Below are positions 18,526 to 26,346 of a DNA stretch of 64,000 nt, piece after piece. Under the pieces are notes generated by a model. That model was not told the DNA's origin, searched no databases, and was given only the letters and a program-made list of their open reading frames with translations. Within the stretch, counting starts at the first letter, position 1. Each line of letters opens with the position of its first letter. The stretch is from the NCBI GenBank assembly GCA_003167495.1, contig PMSX01000265.1, forward strand, positions 1 to 64,000, given 5' to 3'. A program made the position numbers and the translations under genes. The DNA is from Bryobacterales bacterium. Lineage in GTDB: Bacteria > Acidobacteriota > Terriglobia > Bryobacterales > Bryobacteraceae.

Positions 18526-20433
18526 ATGTCGAGCGGATCGGAGACTAAGCCGCCCTCCCGAAGTTTTCCCGTGGGTGCCGAGATGATCGCGTCCCGCGGC
18601 GCAGATTTTCGCGTTTGGGCGCCGGCGGCAAAAAAGGTCCGCGTTCTATTTGAGGGAGAAACCGAGCAGGCTTCTTTCGATTTATGTCGAGAAGAATCCG
18701 GTTACCACTCTGGCTACACTGCTGCAGCAGGCCCCGGGAGCCGCTACCGTTTCGAACTGGATGACACAGGGGCTTTTCCTGATCCAGCCTCGCGTTTTCA
18801 ACCGGACGGCCCACACGGCGCGTCAGAAATTATCGATGCGAACGCATTTTCTTGGACTGACTCAGAGTGGCGCGGCGTAAAAATCGAGGGCCAGATCTTC
18901 TACGAGATGCATGTGGGCACCTTCACCCGGCAGGGGACGTGGCAAGCCGCAATCCATGAGCTAAAGGAATTGGCCGAAGTTGGTATTACAGTCATCGAGA
19001 TCATGCCGGTCGCTGATTTTCCTGGACGGTTCGGGTGGGGATATGACGGAGTCGACTTATTCGCACCCACTTGGCTCTACGGGCGGCCGGAGGATTTTAA
19101 AGCTTTTGTAAATGAAGCGCATGCGACGGGTTTGGGGGTGATCCTCGATGTTGTCTATAACCACCTTGGGCCAGACGGAAACTTCCTGCCGAAGTTTTCT
19201 CCCGATTACTTTAACCCGAAAATCACGACAGACTGGGGGGATGCCATCAATCTGGACGGTCCGAATTCCGGGCCGGTGCGTGAGTTTTACATCACGAACG
19301 CCGCGTACTGGATAAAGGAGTTTCATCTTGATGGGTTGCGGCTGGACGCCACTCAGGATCTACACGACGATTCACCCACCCATCTGTTGGTGGAAATCTC
19401 CACGAATGCCCGGAAATCCGCGAAAGGACGCGACATCGTTCTTATCGCGGAGAACGAGCCGCAAGAGACTCGTTTGGTGCGCCCGCTCGAAGCGAAGGGC
19501 TACGGGCTCGACGGACTTTGGAACGACGATTTTCACCACAGTGCCATGGTTGCTCTCACCGGCCGTAACGAAGCGTATTACTCGGACTACAATGGCACCC
19601 CACAAGAGTTTGTCTCCGCCATTAAGTACGGATACCTTTATCAAGGGCAGTGGTATTCATGGCAGAAAGGCCGTCGCGGTACTTACGGTTTGGATATCTC
19701 TCCGGCTTCTTTTGTCATTTTTATTCAGAATCACGATCAGGTGGCCAACACTGCCAGGGGTGAGCGGCCCAATGTTTTGGCTCCTCGTGGAAAATACAAG
19801 GCGCTAACCGCCTTGCTGTTACTCGGTCCCAATACGCCGATGCTTTTTCAAGGACAGGAATTTGGAGCTACAACTCCCTTTCTGTATTTTGGTGATCACC
19901 GAAGTGAGCTTTCAAAGATGGTGCGCGAAGGTCGCTCGAAGTTTCTGGCGCAATTTCGGAGTCTCGCTTTGCCTGAAATGCAAAGTGTATTCGGAGATCC
20001 GGGCAACCCTTCTACCTTCGAGGCATCGAAGCTCGATTTTTCGCAGCGTGAAACGAATTCTGCCGTCTATGCACTGCATAAAGACTTGCTGGCCCTCAGA
20101 CGCAAAGACCCGGTTTTTCGAATGCAACGCAAGGGAGGAGTGGACGGAGCCGTGATTGGTAACGATGCCTTTGTCTTGCGCTTCTTTGGCGGCGAACATG
20201 GCGATAGGCTTCTTCTTGTTAATCTAGGACGAGACCTGCATTTCAACCCTGCCCCGGAGCCGTTGCTCGCTCCTTTGCCCAATCATCGTTGGACTGTGAT
20301 TTGGTCCAGCGAACATCCCGACTACGGAGGTTACGGTACTTATCCTCCCGATAGTTGCGAAAATTGGCGAGTTGCCGGCAACTCTGCGGTTGTCTTGTGG
20401 TCGGAGGAAGTCACTGACAGCGATCATGTTTAA
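18526..20433 (+). CDS. treZ: Malto-oligosyltrehalose trehalohydrolase
   Basis: 635 aa. An N-terminal CBM48-like domain (about 15-105, RVWAPAAKKVRVLFEG) precedes a GH13 barrel. Visible GH13 regions are DVVYNHLGPDG (region I), DGLRLDATQDL with the nucleophile Asp (region II), IAENEPQETRLV with the acid Glu (region III) and FIQNHDQVANTARGER (region IV). YEMHVGTFTRQGTWQAAI and the WGYDGVDLFAP segment are typical of TreZ. The enzyme releases trehalose from maltooligosyl-trehalose in the cytoplasm. Its stop overlaps the start of the debranching-enzyme gene, so the two are co-translated. The partner TreY is not in the window. Confidence 0.92.
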   Translation: MSSGSETKPPSRSFPVGAEMIASRGADFRVWAPAAKKVRVLFEGETEQASFDLCREESGYHSGYTAAAGPGSRYRFELDDTGAFPDPASRFQPDGPHGASEIIDANAFSWTDSEWRGVKIEGQIFYEMHVGTFTRQGTWQAAIHELKELAEVGITVIEIMPVADFPGRFGWGYDGVDLFAPTWLYGRPEDFKAFVNEAHATGLGVILDVVYNHLGPDGNFLPKFSPDYFNPKITTDWGDAINLDGPNSGPVREFYITNAAYWIKEFHLDGLRLDATQDLHDDSPTHLLVEISTNARKSAKGRDIVLIAENEPQETRLVRPLEAKGYGLDGLWNDDFHHSAMVALTGRNEAYYSDYNGTPQEFVSAIKYGYLYQGQWYSWQKGRRGTYGLDISPASFVIFIQNHDQVANTARGERPNVLAPRGKYKALTALLLLGPNTPMLFQGQEFGATTPFLYFGDHRSELSKMVREGRSKFLAQFRSLALPEMQSVFGDPGNPSTFEASKLDFSQRETNSAVYALHKDLLALRRKDPVFRMQRKGGVDGAVIGNDAFVLRFFGGEHGDRLLLVNLGRDLHFNPAPEPLLAPLPNHRWTVIWSSEHPDYGGYGTYPPDSCENWRVAGNSAVVLWSEEVTDSDHV

Positions 20434-22498
20434 ATCGACTCGAGTCATCAACGGCTTTGGATACGATCCCGATCGTGATCCGCATCTCCATCAGGAGTGG
20501 CTCGTTACGAATGGTTTAGGCGGTTACGCTTCGGGCACGATTGCCGGAGATCTTACAAGACGGTATCACGGTCTCTTGGTCGCGGCTTTGCCCAATCCCT
20601 GGGGCCGCTATCTGATGTTGACCGCTCTTTCGGAGCGCTGCTGCTTATCCGGACAGGAGCCTATTTTTTTAGGATCCTGCGAGCTTTGGGGTACGGTCGA
20701 GCATGGAAGTGCGCTGATGCCTAGCGAATTCTCGTTGGATCTGGGCTTCCCAGTTTGGAAGTATCATGTGGTGGGTAGCGTGATAGAAAAACGTTTGCTC
20801 ATGCTGAATGGTCAAAACACTACCCATGTGAGCTACCGCCTTGTACCTGGCTCGTCGTCAGTCGAGTCACTTGACATTGATGTGCTCGTAGGAATCAATT
20901 TTCGACCACATGAGTCTGACGTTACTTGGCCGCTTGTTCAGCATTTTGAAATTAAAACAGACGAAAAGGGTTTGGATATCTGTGGCGATGCCGAGGGCCC
21001 CGTGCTGCGCCTCGCATGTTCTCCATCCGGGGTGCCCTTTGCAGAGCAAAGAAAAGTTAGTTGCATCGAATACCAGATCGAACAAAACCGGGGCTATCCC
21101 TCCCGCGGTCCGGTCTTCACACCAGGTTATTTTAGGCTTACCCTGAAAGCGGGCGAAGACGTCACTTTCCTCGCTTCCACTGAATCTTGGGACGTTATTC
21201 ATGCACTGTCGGTTGAAGAATCTCACGGCTTGTCTATTCAGCGCCGTCGGTCTCTGCTGCAGCGCGTTCGGCCTCCGTTGCGTGACGGCCCAAGTGCCGA
21301 ACTAGTAATCGCTGCCGATCAGTTTGTGATTCAACCCCGAGGTCGTGGGCATGATGAGATACGCGCCCAAGTGTCTGGAAACGAATTGCGAACCGTAATT
21401 GCCGGCTATCACTGGTTCACCGATTGGGGACGTGACACCATGATCAGCCTTGAGGGGCTAACACTCATTACTGGCCGCGCCTATGAAGCCAGGTGGATTC
21501 TTCGGACATTCGCTCATTACATAAAGGACGGCCTCATTCCAAACATGTTCCCTGAAGGAACGAATGAGGGGCTCTATCACACGGCGGACGCGACCCTATG
21601 GTTCTTCCATGCGCTTTCGCGCTACTGGTTGACCACCGGAGACGATCTAACCGTGTACCAACTATTACCGGCCCTTGAAAACATTGTCCGGAAACATACA
21701 AATGGAACACGTTTCGGCATACACGTTGATGAGTCAGACGGTCTTCTATCTCAGGGAGCAGACGGCTATCAACTCACATGGATGGACGCCAAGGTTGATG
21801 GTTGGGTAGTAACACCCCGGCGCGGCAAAGCCGTCGAGATCAATGCACTCTGGTACAACGCTCTATGCCTGCTTGCATCCTGGAAAGACTTCATTCAGGG
21901 CGAGGGCGAAGGTCGAGAGATTGCCGCTCAGGCTGACAAAGTTCGACGCTCCTTCAATCAGCGGTTTTGGTGCGAAGAAAAAGGACATCTTTTCGACGTG
22001 GTGGATGGTGAGGACGGGGATGATGCTTCTTGCCGGCCAAATCAAGTGTTTGCCATTTCGCTCCCGCACGAGGTTCTCGATCGCCGTTATTGGCAACCGG
22101 TCATGGATACGGTCGAGCACAAACTGCTGACGCCCGTGGGATTGAGATCACTTTCACCGGATGATCCGCACTACAAAGCTCATTACGACGGAGACTTGCG
22201 TTCTAGAGATGCCGCTTATCATCAAGGGTCGGTTTGGGCATGGTTGATTGGTCCGTATATAGACGCGTGGTTAAAATTGCATCCCGGTAAGAATGCAGAA
22301 GCGAGGGAATTGCTTTCTGCATTTGCAAGTCATCTCAACGAAGCCTGCATCTCGTCCATTAGCGAAATTTTCGATGCCGAAGAGCCACATACGCCCCGTG
22401 GCTGTATCGCTCAAGCATGGAGCGTGGCGGAGGTCCTACGATGTTGGGCTAAAACGATTGTGGAGGATGAGAAGAATAGCTCGCCCTCAAGAGGTTGA
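20426..22498 (+). CDS. Amylo-alpha-1,6-glucosidase / glycogen-debranching enzyme
   Basis: 690 aa from the ATG at 20426, which overlaps the treZ stop by 8 bp. The N-terminal domain shows EWLVTNGLGGYASGTIAGD and TRRYHGLL, the signature of bacterial GDE_N domains. The C-terminal (alpha/alpha)6 barrel holds WFTDWGRDTMISLEGL with the catalytic-region Asp and NMFPEGTNEGLYHTADATLW; AAYHQGSVWAWLIGPY lies near the end. The enzyme removes alpha-1,6 branches of glycogen, giving linear chains that TreY/TreZ can turn into trehalose. The gene pair therefore links glycogen use to trehalose synthesis, an osmotic or desiccation response. Confidence 0.9.
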   Translation: MFKSTRVINGFGYDPDRDPHLHQEWLVTNGLGGYASGTIAGDLTRRYHGLLVAALPNPWGRYLMLTALSERCCLSGQEPIFLGSCELWGTVEHGSALMPSEFSLDLGFPVWKYHVVGSVIEKRLLMLNGQNTTHVSYRLVPGSSSVESLDIDVLVGINFRPHESDVTWPLVQHFEIKTDEKGLDICGDAEGPVLRLACSPSGVPFAEQRKVSCIEYQIEQNRGYPSRGPVFTPGYFRLTLKAGEDVTFLASTESWDVIHALSVEESHGLSIQRRRSLLQRVRPPLRDGPSAELVIAADQFVIQPRGRGHDEIRAQVSGNELRTVIAGYHWFTDWGRDTMISLEGLTLITGRAYEARWILRTFAHYIKDGLIPNMFPEGTNEGLYHTADATLWFFHALSRYWLTTGDDLTVYQLLPALENIVRKHTNGTRFGIHVDESDGLLSQGADGYQLTWMDAKVDGWVVTPRRGKAVEINALWYNALCLLASWKDFIQGEGEGREIAAQADKVRRSFNQRFWCEEKGHLFDVVDGEDGDDASCRPNQVFAISLPHEVLDRRYWQPVMDTVEHKLLTPVGLRSLSPDDPHYKAHYDGDLRSRDAAYHQGSVWAWLIGPYIDAWLKLHPGKNAEARELLSAFASHLNEACISSISEIFDAEEPHTPRGCIAQAWSVAEVLRCWAKTIVEDEKNSSPSRG

Positions 22499-22572
22499 GC
22501 GTCGCCTGCTGTAGGCCTGCGGCATCGAGATTGGCGGCGATCCTTTCATTTCGTGCGGCGTGACAGCAACCG

Positions 22573-22983
22573 TTAGGACCGAAACATCGCTTGGAAGCCT
22601 TCCTGCTCGAAATGCCGGTCGTTTGTGAGAGCCTGGGTCATCCCTTCCCTACTCATAGTCTGCATCGAAACGCAATCAGTCAGGCTATAGCCCTTGTCGG
22701 GTCGCGCGCGGTAAAGCTCCAGGCCGGACAGAAAGGTTTGCCGGCTTTCCGGAATGACGTGGACATCGGGATCTTTCAGGAGCGCTTCAACGGTACGGCC
22801 CGCGCGATCACGCAGGCGTTTGTCCGCAGCGAAGAATGTCAGAAATTCAGACAGTACCGCGTCCGTGGCGAAGATAGATGCATCCGCAATCTCATCCTGA
22901 CGGGCCATGACATTGGCATAGTAAGGATCTGCGGGATTGGTTAGAGCAACCCAATAGAAGGTATCAGCGAAAGCCGCTCTCAC
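22573..22983 (-). CDS. PIN-domain toxin
   Basis: 136 aa from a GTG at 22983 with a strong ribosome site (GGAGA, 4-5 bases upstream). PIN features are FADTFYWVALTN (first acidic residue), TDAVLSEFLTFF (Glu), SLTDCVSM (Asp) and ALTNDRHFEQEGF (last Asp), making the four-acid metal site of VapC-type RNases. The reading frame continues upstream without a stop into a remnant of the likely antitoxin. If expressed without a working antitoxin it would be harmful, so either the antitoxin remnant suffices or expression is off. Confidence 0.82.
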   Translation of the reverse strand: MRAAFADTFYWVALTNPADPYYANVMARQDEIADASIFATDAVLSEFLTFFAADKRLRDRAGRTVEALLKDPDVHVIPESRQTFLSGLELYRARPDKGYSLTDCVSMQTMSREGMTQALTNDRHFEQEGFQAMFRS

Positions 22984-23121
22984 TGATCTCTCCTGGGGGA
23001 CGCCATAAACGTAATGGTCAACCTGACTCGCGCCGTCCGCAGGCAGGGCGGCGGTGAATTGATCGAGATACACATAGCCGCGCCGGTCGGCTAAGGCGAT
23101 GAGTTGATTGCGGCGGCTTGT
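22984..23121 (-). pseudogene. Truncated antitoxin, possibly sigma region 1.1-like
   Basis: The frame in phase with the PIN gene reads RNQLIALADRRGYVYLDQF then TAALPADGASQVDHYVYG and has no stop before the toxin. Its N-terminus is cut: a TGA at 23122-23124 ends the frame and no ATG lies between. LIxLAxxRGYVxxDQxxxALPxD resembles sigma-70 region 1.1, a fold I believe is used in some PIN-associated antitoxins; this is a pattern judgement only. The truncation lies about 60 bp from the tRNA-His-like att fragment. Confidence 0.45.
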
Positions 23122-23181
23122 TCACTCCAGCCTCCGACAAAAACCGAATCTGCAAATGACTGATAAAAAAGAGCGAAACCC

Positions 23182-23206
23182 TGGGGCGGCTGGTGGGATT
23201 TGAACC
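23182..23206 (-). other. tRNA-His 3'-end fragment, likely attachment site
   Basis: Read on the minus strand, this segment gives the T-loop and 3' T stem, then CAGCCGC, discriminator C and CCA. A C discriminator is the hallmark of tRNA-His, and E. coli tRNA-His ends in the same pattern. The 5' half of the T stem no longer pairs (ACTGG against CCCAC), and there is no D arm or anticodon, so only the 3' end is present. This is what remains at the far end of an element integrated into a tRNA gene. Replication and conjugation genes begin 170 bp to the right. Confidence 0.65.
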
Positions 23207-23239
23207 AGTCCGCATTCCGATTTCTCGTTTTTCCTCAAT

Positions 23240-23370
23240 GTTTTGCAAAACTCGAATCCCTCCAGAAATCGCAGAACCCCTCAAAATGCACAAATTGGCA
23301 CATTTTTGGCACAGTATGTTCGCGTCGGCAACACGGTAGCGTTAACGCCGTTTTAATTGGCACCGAAAGG
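23240..23370 (+). promoter_or_regulatory. repA leader: palindrome and TTGGCAC repeats
   Basis: A perfect 12-bp palindrome GTTTTGCAAAAC lies at 23240-23251. Three direct TTGGCAC boxes follow at 23295, 23306 (11 bp apart) and 23357. GAAAGG at 23365-23370 is the likely ribosome site for repA. Such repeats upstream of an initiator gene could be RepA binding sites (iteron-like or autoregulatory); the function is inferred from position. Confidence 0.45.
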
Positions 23371-23378
23371 ATGATGGT

Positions 23379-24344
23379 ATGTCCTCATCGTGCGAATTAG
23401 AGCGGGCTGGAAGCATCCTCAAGTCGACGCATGCCGATCTGTTTTTGTCGAAACGGAGACTACGGCAAGCAGAAATGATCGAGATGGTCAGGCTGAAACG
23501 CGAAAGCGTCAGCCAGAATCTTGGATTTGCTTCCCGGCCATTTGTACTTTGCGGCTTGCCTGTAAAACGGCCCGAAAAAGGCGTGTTGCTGCACGAACGG
23601 CGCAACGGGCAGTTTCATCTTCAAGTCACCGGCCATCCGGCACATGGACTGCCTTGGGGTCAGGATCGACTTGTTCCCATTTTCCTAGCTACCTTGGCCA
23701 TCCGCCAACAGAGACAGACCATCAGCTTCCGAAGCGCGACCGAAATGCTCGATACCTTCGGAATGCAACAAGGTGGTTCGCAGTACAGGCGTCTGGTCGG
23801 GGCTTTCCAGCGGATCTTTGGGGCCACTATCTTTTTCGGTACGGACACACAACGCCAGAAAGCGCTTGTCGTTCATCAGGCTCGATTCAACTTCATGAGT
23901 GAAGCGCGGATCTGGTACTCGCGAGACCCGAATCAACAGACTCTCCCTGGCGAATGTCAAAACGCCGTTGTCCTGAGCAACGAGTTTTACCAGGAAATCA
24001 TGAGCCATCCGATCCCAACGGATCTGGAAGCTGCGAAGGCTCTCTCCTCGGCGCCGGCGGCGCTGGATCTGTTTACTTGGCTGTCTTATCGCTGTTTCAA
24101 CGCAAAGGGTGAAGATCGAATTCCCATCTTCGGGGATTTTGGCCTGGTTCACCAGATCGGTAGCGCGGACTATGCGAGACCGCGAAAGTTCCGTGAGCGT
24201 TTAGAGCGCTGGCTGGATTTGGTGAAGGCTTTGTGGCCAGACTGTCCGGCCCACATAAGCAACGACGGAGATTATCTGCTCGTAAACCGCGCTCATGCAG
24301 TGCTTGACGCAAGACCACTGGCTGAAAGGTGCCTGGCCGGATGA
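23379..24344 (+). CDS. repA: Plasmid replication initiator, RepA family
   Basis: 321 aa. The middle shows LVPIFLATLAIRQQ and TEMLDTFGMQQGGSQYRRLV, and the C-terminal half has APAALDLFTWLSYRCF, the conserved block of the RepA_C family of plasmid initiators (pVS1-like). LERWLDLVKALWPDC follows as the last helix. The protein should bind an origin, probably near its own leader, and start replication. The ATG at 23379 is chosen because GAAAGG sits 8 bp upstream. The stop overlaps the ATG of the next small ORF. A replication gene at the head of a conjugation cluster suggests the element can replicate as a plasmid. Confidence 0.8.
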   Translation: MSSSCELERAGSILKSTHADLFLSKRRLRQAEMIEMVRLKRESVSQNLGFASRPFVLCGLPVKRPEKGVLLHERRNGQFHLQVTGHPAHGLPWGQDRLVPIFLATLAIRQQRQTISFRSATEMLDTFGMQQGGSQYRRLVGAFQRIFGATIFFGTDTQRQKALVVHQARFNFMSEARIWYSRDPNQQTLPGECQNAVVLSNEFYQEIMSHPIPTDLEAAKALSSAPAALDLFTWLSYRCFNAKGEDRIPIFGDFGLVHQIGSADYARPRKFRERLERWLDLVKALWPDCPAHISNDGDYLLVNRAHAVLDARPLAERCLAG

Positions 24345-24490
24345 GTGCAGGGGGTTCGTTGGAAATCATCGCTGAATATGCGGGGCGAATTCCTGTGTTG
24401 CTTGCCGAAAAATACGCCTCGGATGTTTGCATAAATCGCGCTCTTGCCACATTACGTGCGCGGCGGTGGATTGAGCAGTCTGAGCGGTAA
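24341..24490 (+). CDS. 49-aa ORF matching the VirB11/TrbB N-terminus
   Basis: ATG overlaps the repA stop (ATGA). The peptide starts SLEIIAEYAGRIPVLLAEKY and continues ASDVCIN; the true trbB product 310 bp downstream reads SLDIIAHYAGPVPMLLGQSD then VLDVCVN. The match ends after about 31 residues and the ORF then stops, so it lacks all ATPase motifs. It is either a relic of a duplicated trbB start or a small protein that mimics the VirB11 N-terminal domain. The frame is open and tightly coupled to repA. Confidence 0.55.
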   Translation: MSAGGSLEIIAEYAGRIPVLLAEKYASDVCINRALATLRARRWIEQSER

Positions 24491-24494
24491 ACAA

Positions 24495-24656
24495 ATGAAG
24501 CAACAAACGCTGGTCAGCCTCTGGTGCTTCGGTCTGGGTGCATTCATCCAGATCAATTGCTACCTGAGCTTTCATCGATTGCTCATGGTTCCGATTTGCA
24601 TCTCCGTGGGGCTGTTTATCTGCGGTTTGTTGCTCTTCGAGAGAAGGAACCAATGA
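24495..24656 (+). CDS. Small membrane protein (53 aa)
   Basis: Begins MKQQTLVSLWCFGLGAFI and has two hydrophobic segments (about 5-25 and 30-47), ending with the charged FERRNQ. Its TGA overlaps the trbB ATG, which supports translation as part of the trb operon. I do not recognise a family; it occupies the place of small accessory membrane proteins often found at the start of mating-pair operons. An in-frame start at 24444 is also possible. Confidence 0.5.
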   Translation: MKQQTLVSLWCFGLGAFIQINCYLSFHRLLMVPICISVGLFICGLLLFERRNQ

Positions 24657-25660
24657 CATCTACTTCGCTCGACATTATTGCGCATTACGCCGGGCCGGTG
24701 CCCATGTTGTTGGGGCAATCGGACGTTCTAGACGTGTGCGTGAATCCCGATGGCGCGATGTGGGTGAACCGCTTGGGCCGAGGCTTCGAACAGGAAGGCG
24801 TGGTGGCGACCTCCGACGTCACACTGTTGCTGTCGGGCATTGCCACAGAGCAAGGGTGCGAGTTGAATGCGACTCACCCGGTTCTTGAAACTACATTTCC
24901 ACTGACGGGCGATCGCATTGAGGGTTTGATTCGGCCAGTGGTGACGGATGCGGCGTTTGCCATTCGAACACGCGCAAAGCAGATTTACAGGTTGCGCGAT
25001 TACGCGGAGCAAGGCGTTTTGACAAATTGCGACGACCCGCTGAACGCACAGAGCCGGCGGAATTCGTTTTTTGATGGCGTGCGCGCGGGAGGGCTTCATG
25101 TCGACATCATCAGCTTGGCGAACTGGTATCGCCTCAATGTTTTGCTGGTCGGCGCCACAGGCAGCGGCAAAACCACAATGGCGAATGCGCTGATGGATGA
25201 CTGGTGCGCGCAAACCCCTGGTGATCGCGTGGTCGTGATTGAGGACACCGTGGAACTGCAGTGCTCGCTCGCGAATCACATAGCGATGCGGACGGTCGAC
25301 GGTGTGGTGGATGAGGCGAAGCTGCTCAAGACCTCATTGCGCCTGGTACCGAAGAGAGTTGTGGTGGGCGAAGTCCGCGGCCCTGAACCGGCGCGAGTGC
25401 TGCTCGAAGCCTGGAACACAGGACACAGCGGCGGGCTCGCGACGATCCACGCGGACGATGCAGTGTCTGGGCTTAGGAAGCTCGAAACGTTTTTAGGTAG
25501 TCACGATGGCGTGGTCCGCGAAAGAATCGCGGCCGCTATCGGGCTCGTGATCTTCATTGACGGGGACGAACGTGTCGCCGCGGGAAGAAAGGTTCGGCAA
25601 GTGGTGGCGATTCGTGGTTTCGATCACGCCCGCCAGGACTACGACCTTTTGCATTTGTAA
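24653..25660 (+). CDS. trbB: Conjugal transfer ATPase TrbB (VirB11 family)
   Basis: 335 aa. Walker A is LLVGATGSGKTTMANALMDD (~residues 160-180), followed by VVVIEDTVELQC (Walker B-like/Asp box), KRVVVGEVRGPEPARVL (Walker B) and GHSGGLATIHADDA (His box). These mark a VirB11-type hexameric ATPase that drives pilus assembly and DNA transfer at the inner membrane. The ATG at 24653 overlaps the preceding small ORF by 4 bp; a longer in-frame version from 24524 is unlikely because of this coupling. It opens the canonical trbB-C-D-E order. Confidence 0.92.
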   Translation: MTSTSLDIIAHYAGPVPMLLGQSDVLDVCVNPDGAMWVNRLGRGFEQEGVVATSDVTLLLSGIATEQGCELNATHPVLETTFPLTGDRIEGLIRPVVTDAAFAIRTRAKQIYRLRDYAEQGVLTNCDDPLNAQSRRNSFFDGVRAGGLHVDIISLANWYRLNVLLVGATGSGKTTMANALMDDWCAQTPGDRVVVIEDTVELQCSLANHIAMRTVDGVVDEAKLLKTSLRLVPKRVVVGEVRGPEPARVLLEAWNTGHSGGLATIHADDAVSGLRKLETFLGSHDGVVRERIAAAIGLVIFIDGDERVAAGRKVRQVVAIRGFDHARQDYDLLHL

Positions 25661-25691
25661 GTGAGTCAGTCAAAAAAGGAGAAAGCAATTT

Positions 25692-25994
25692 GTGAAAAAA
25701 CTAGGGAAATTAGTCTCGCTCACTCTGCTGAGTACAAGAGTGTGGGCGTTGGGCGGCGGCCGGATGGCAGCGACACAAGCGATTAACGGCATGTCGTCGG
25801 AAGTCTCAGGGCCACTCGCTTATGGATTGGCCTTGATTGCAACCGTAGGAGGGGCTATTGGCTGGTATCGGAATCATCACGACGCCAGCGCGTTGCAGAC
25901 CGGCGCGATGGGGATTCTCTTCGTGGGCGGTGTGGCCCTCGGAGCTTCTTCGCTGCTGGGCTTTATTCCGGGTGTGGCCGGCGCGTTGATCTAG
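25692..25994 (+). CDS. trbC: Conjugal pilin TrbC (VirB2 family)
   Basis: 100 aa with a GTG start preceded by AAAGGAGAAAG. The N-terminus is a basic signal sequence, followed by two long hydrophobic helices (PLAYGLALIATVGGAIGWY and GAMGILFVGGVALGASSLLG) separated by a short polar loop, as in VirB2/TrbC prepilins. In the IncP system TrbC is trimmed and cyclised by the TraF peptidase, and a TraF-like gene is present at 34164, so the same maturation is plausible here. It lies between trbB and trbD, as expected. Confidence 0.82.
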   Translation: MKKLGKLVSLTLLSTRVWALGGGRMAATQAINGMSSEVSGPLAYGLALIATVGGAIGWYRNHHDASALQTGAMGILFVGGVALGASSLLGFIPGVAGALI

Positions 25995-26001
25995 GGGAAA
26001 C

Positions 26002-26313
26002 ATGGAGATCCAAGTCCCCGCGCAATTCTGCGCACCAATCCGGCAATCGGCCAACCGTCCGCACTTATTGGTGGGATGCGAGCCGACGGCGCTGATGCTG
26101 GCCCTGGTGCTGTGCATTGTAGTGGGCTACTCGGTACCCACTGCGTACGGCATCGGCGGAGCCATTTTCTTGTTCTTTCTATTGCGCCATCTCTTACAGG
26201 AAATGGCGCAAAAAGACCCACATCTGATCGCGGTCCATCACGAAAGCCAACGTTACCGCCAAGGCTTTTGGACCGCGAAAAGACTCCGGGTGCAGCGCTG
26301 GCGCACCCGGTAA
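26002..26313 (+). CDS. trbD: Conjugal transfer protein TrbD (VirB3 family)
   Basis: 103 aa. One hydrophobic hairpin (about 30-63, LMLALVLCIVVGYSV and GGAIFLFFLLRHLL) is followed by a basic tail. The N-terminal pattern, a short polar stretch with RPHLLVGCEPTALML, is typical of VirB3/TrbD. The protein sits in the inner membrane and works with the VirB4-type ATPase encoded next. It starts 8 bp after trbC. Confidence 0.8.
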   Translation: MEIQVPAQFCAPIRQSANRPHLLVGCEPTALMLALVLCIVVGYSVPTAYGIGGAIFLFFLLRHLLQEMAQKDPHLIAVHHESQRYRQGFWTAKRLRVQRWRTR

Positions 26314-26346
26314 CCAATACCAAAAACCAGGGAGGTTTTAACGAAG

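Noticed and set aside
23182-23260. Complete tRNA gene
   Set aside because: Only the 3' 25 nt match; the T stem does not pair fully and D arm and anticodon arm are absent.
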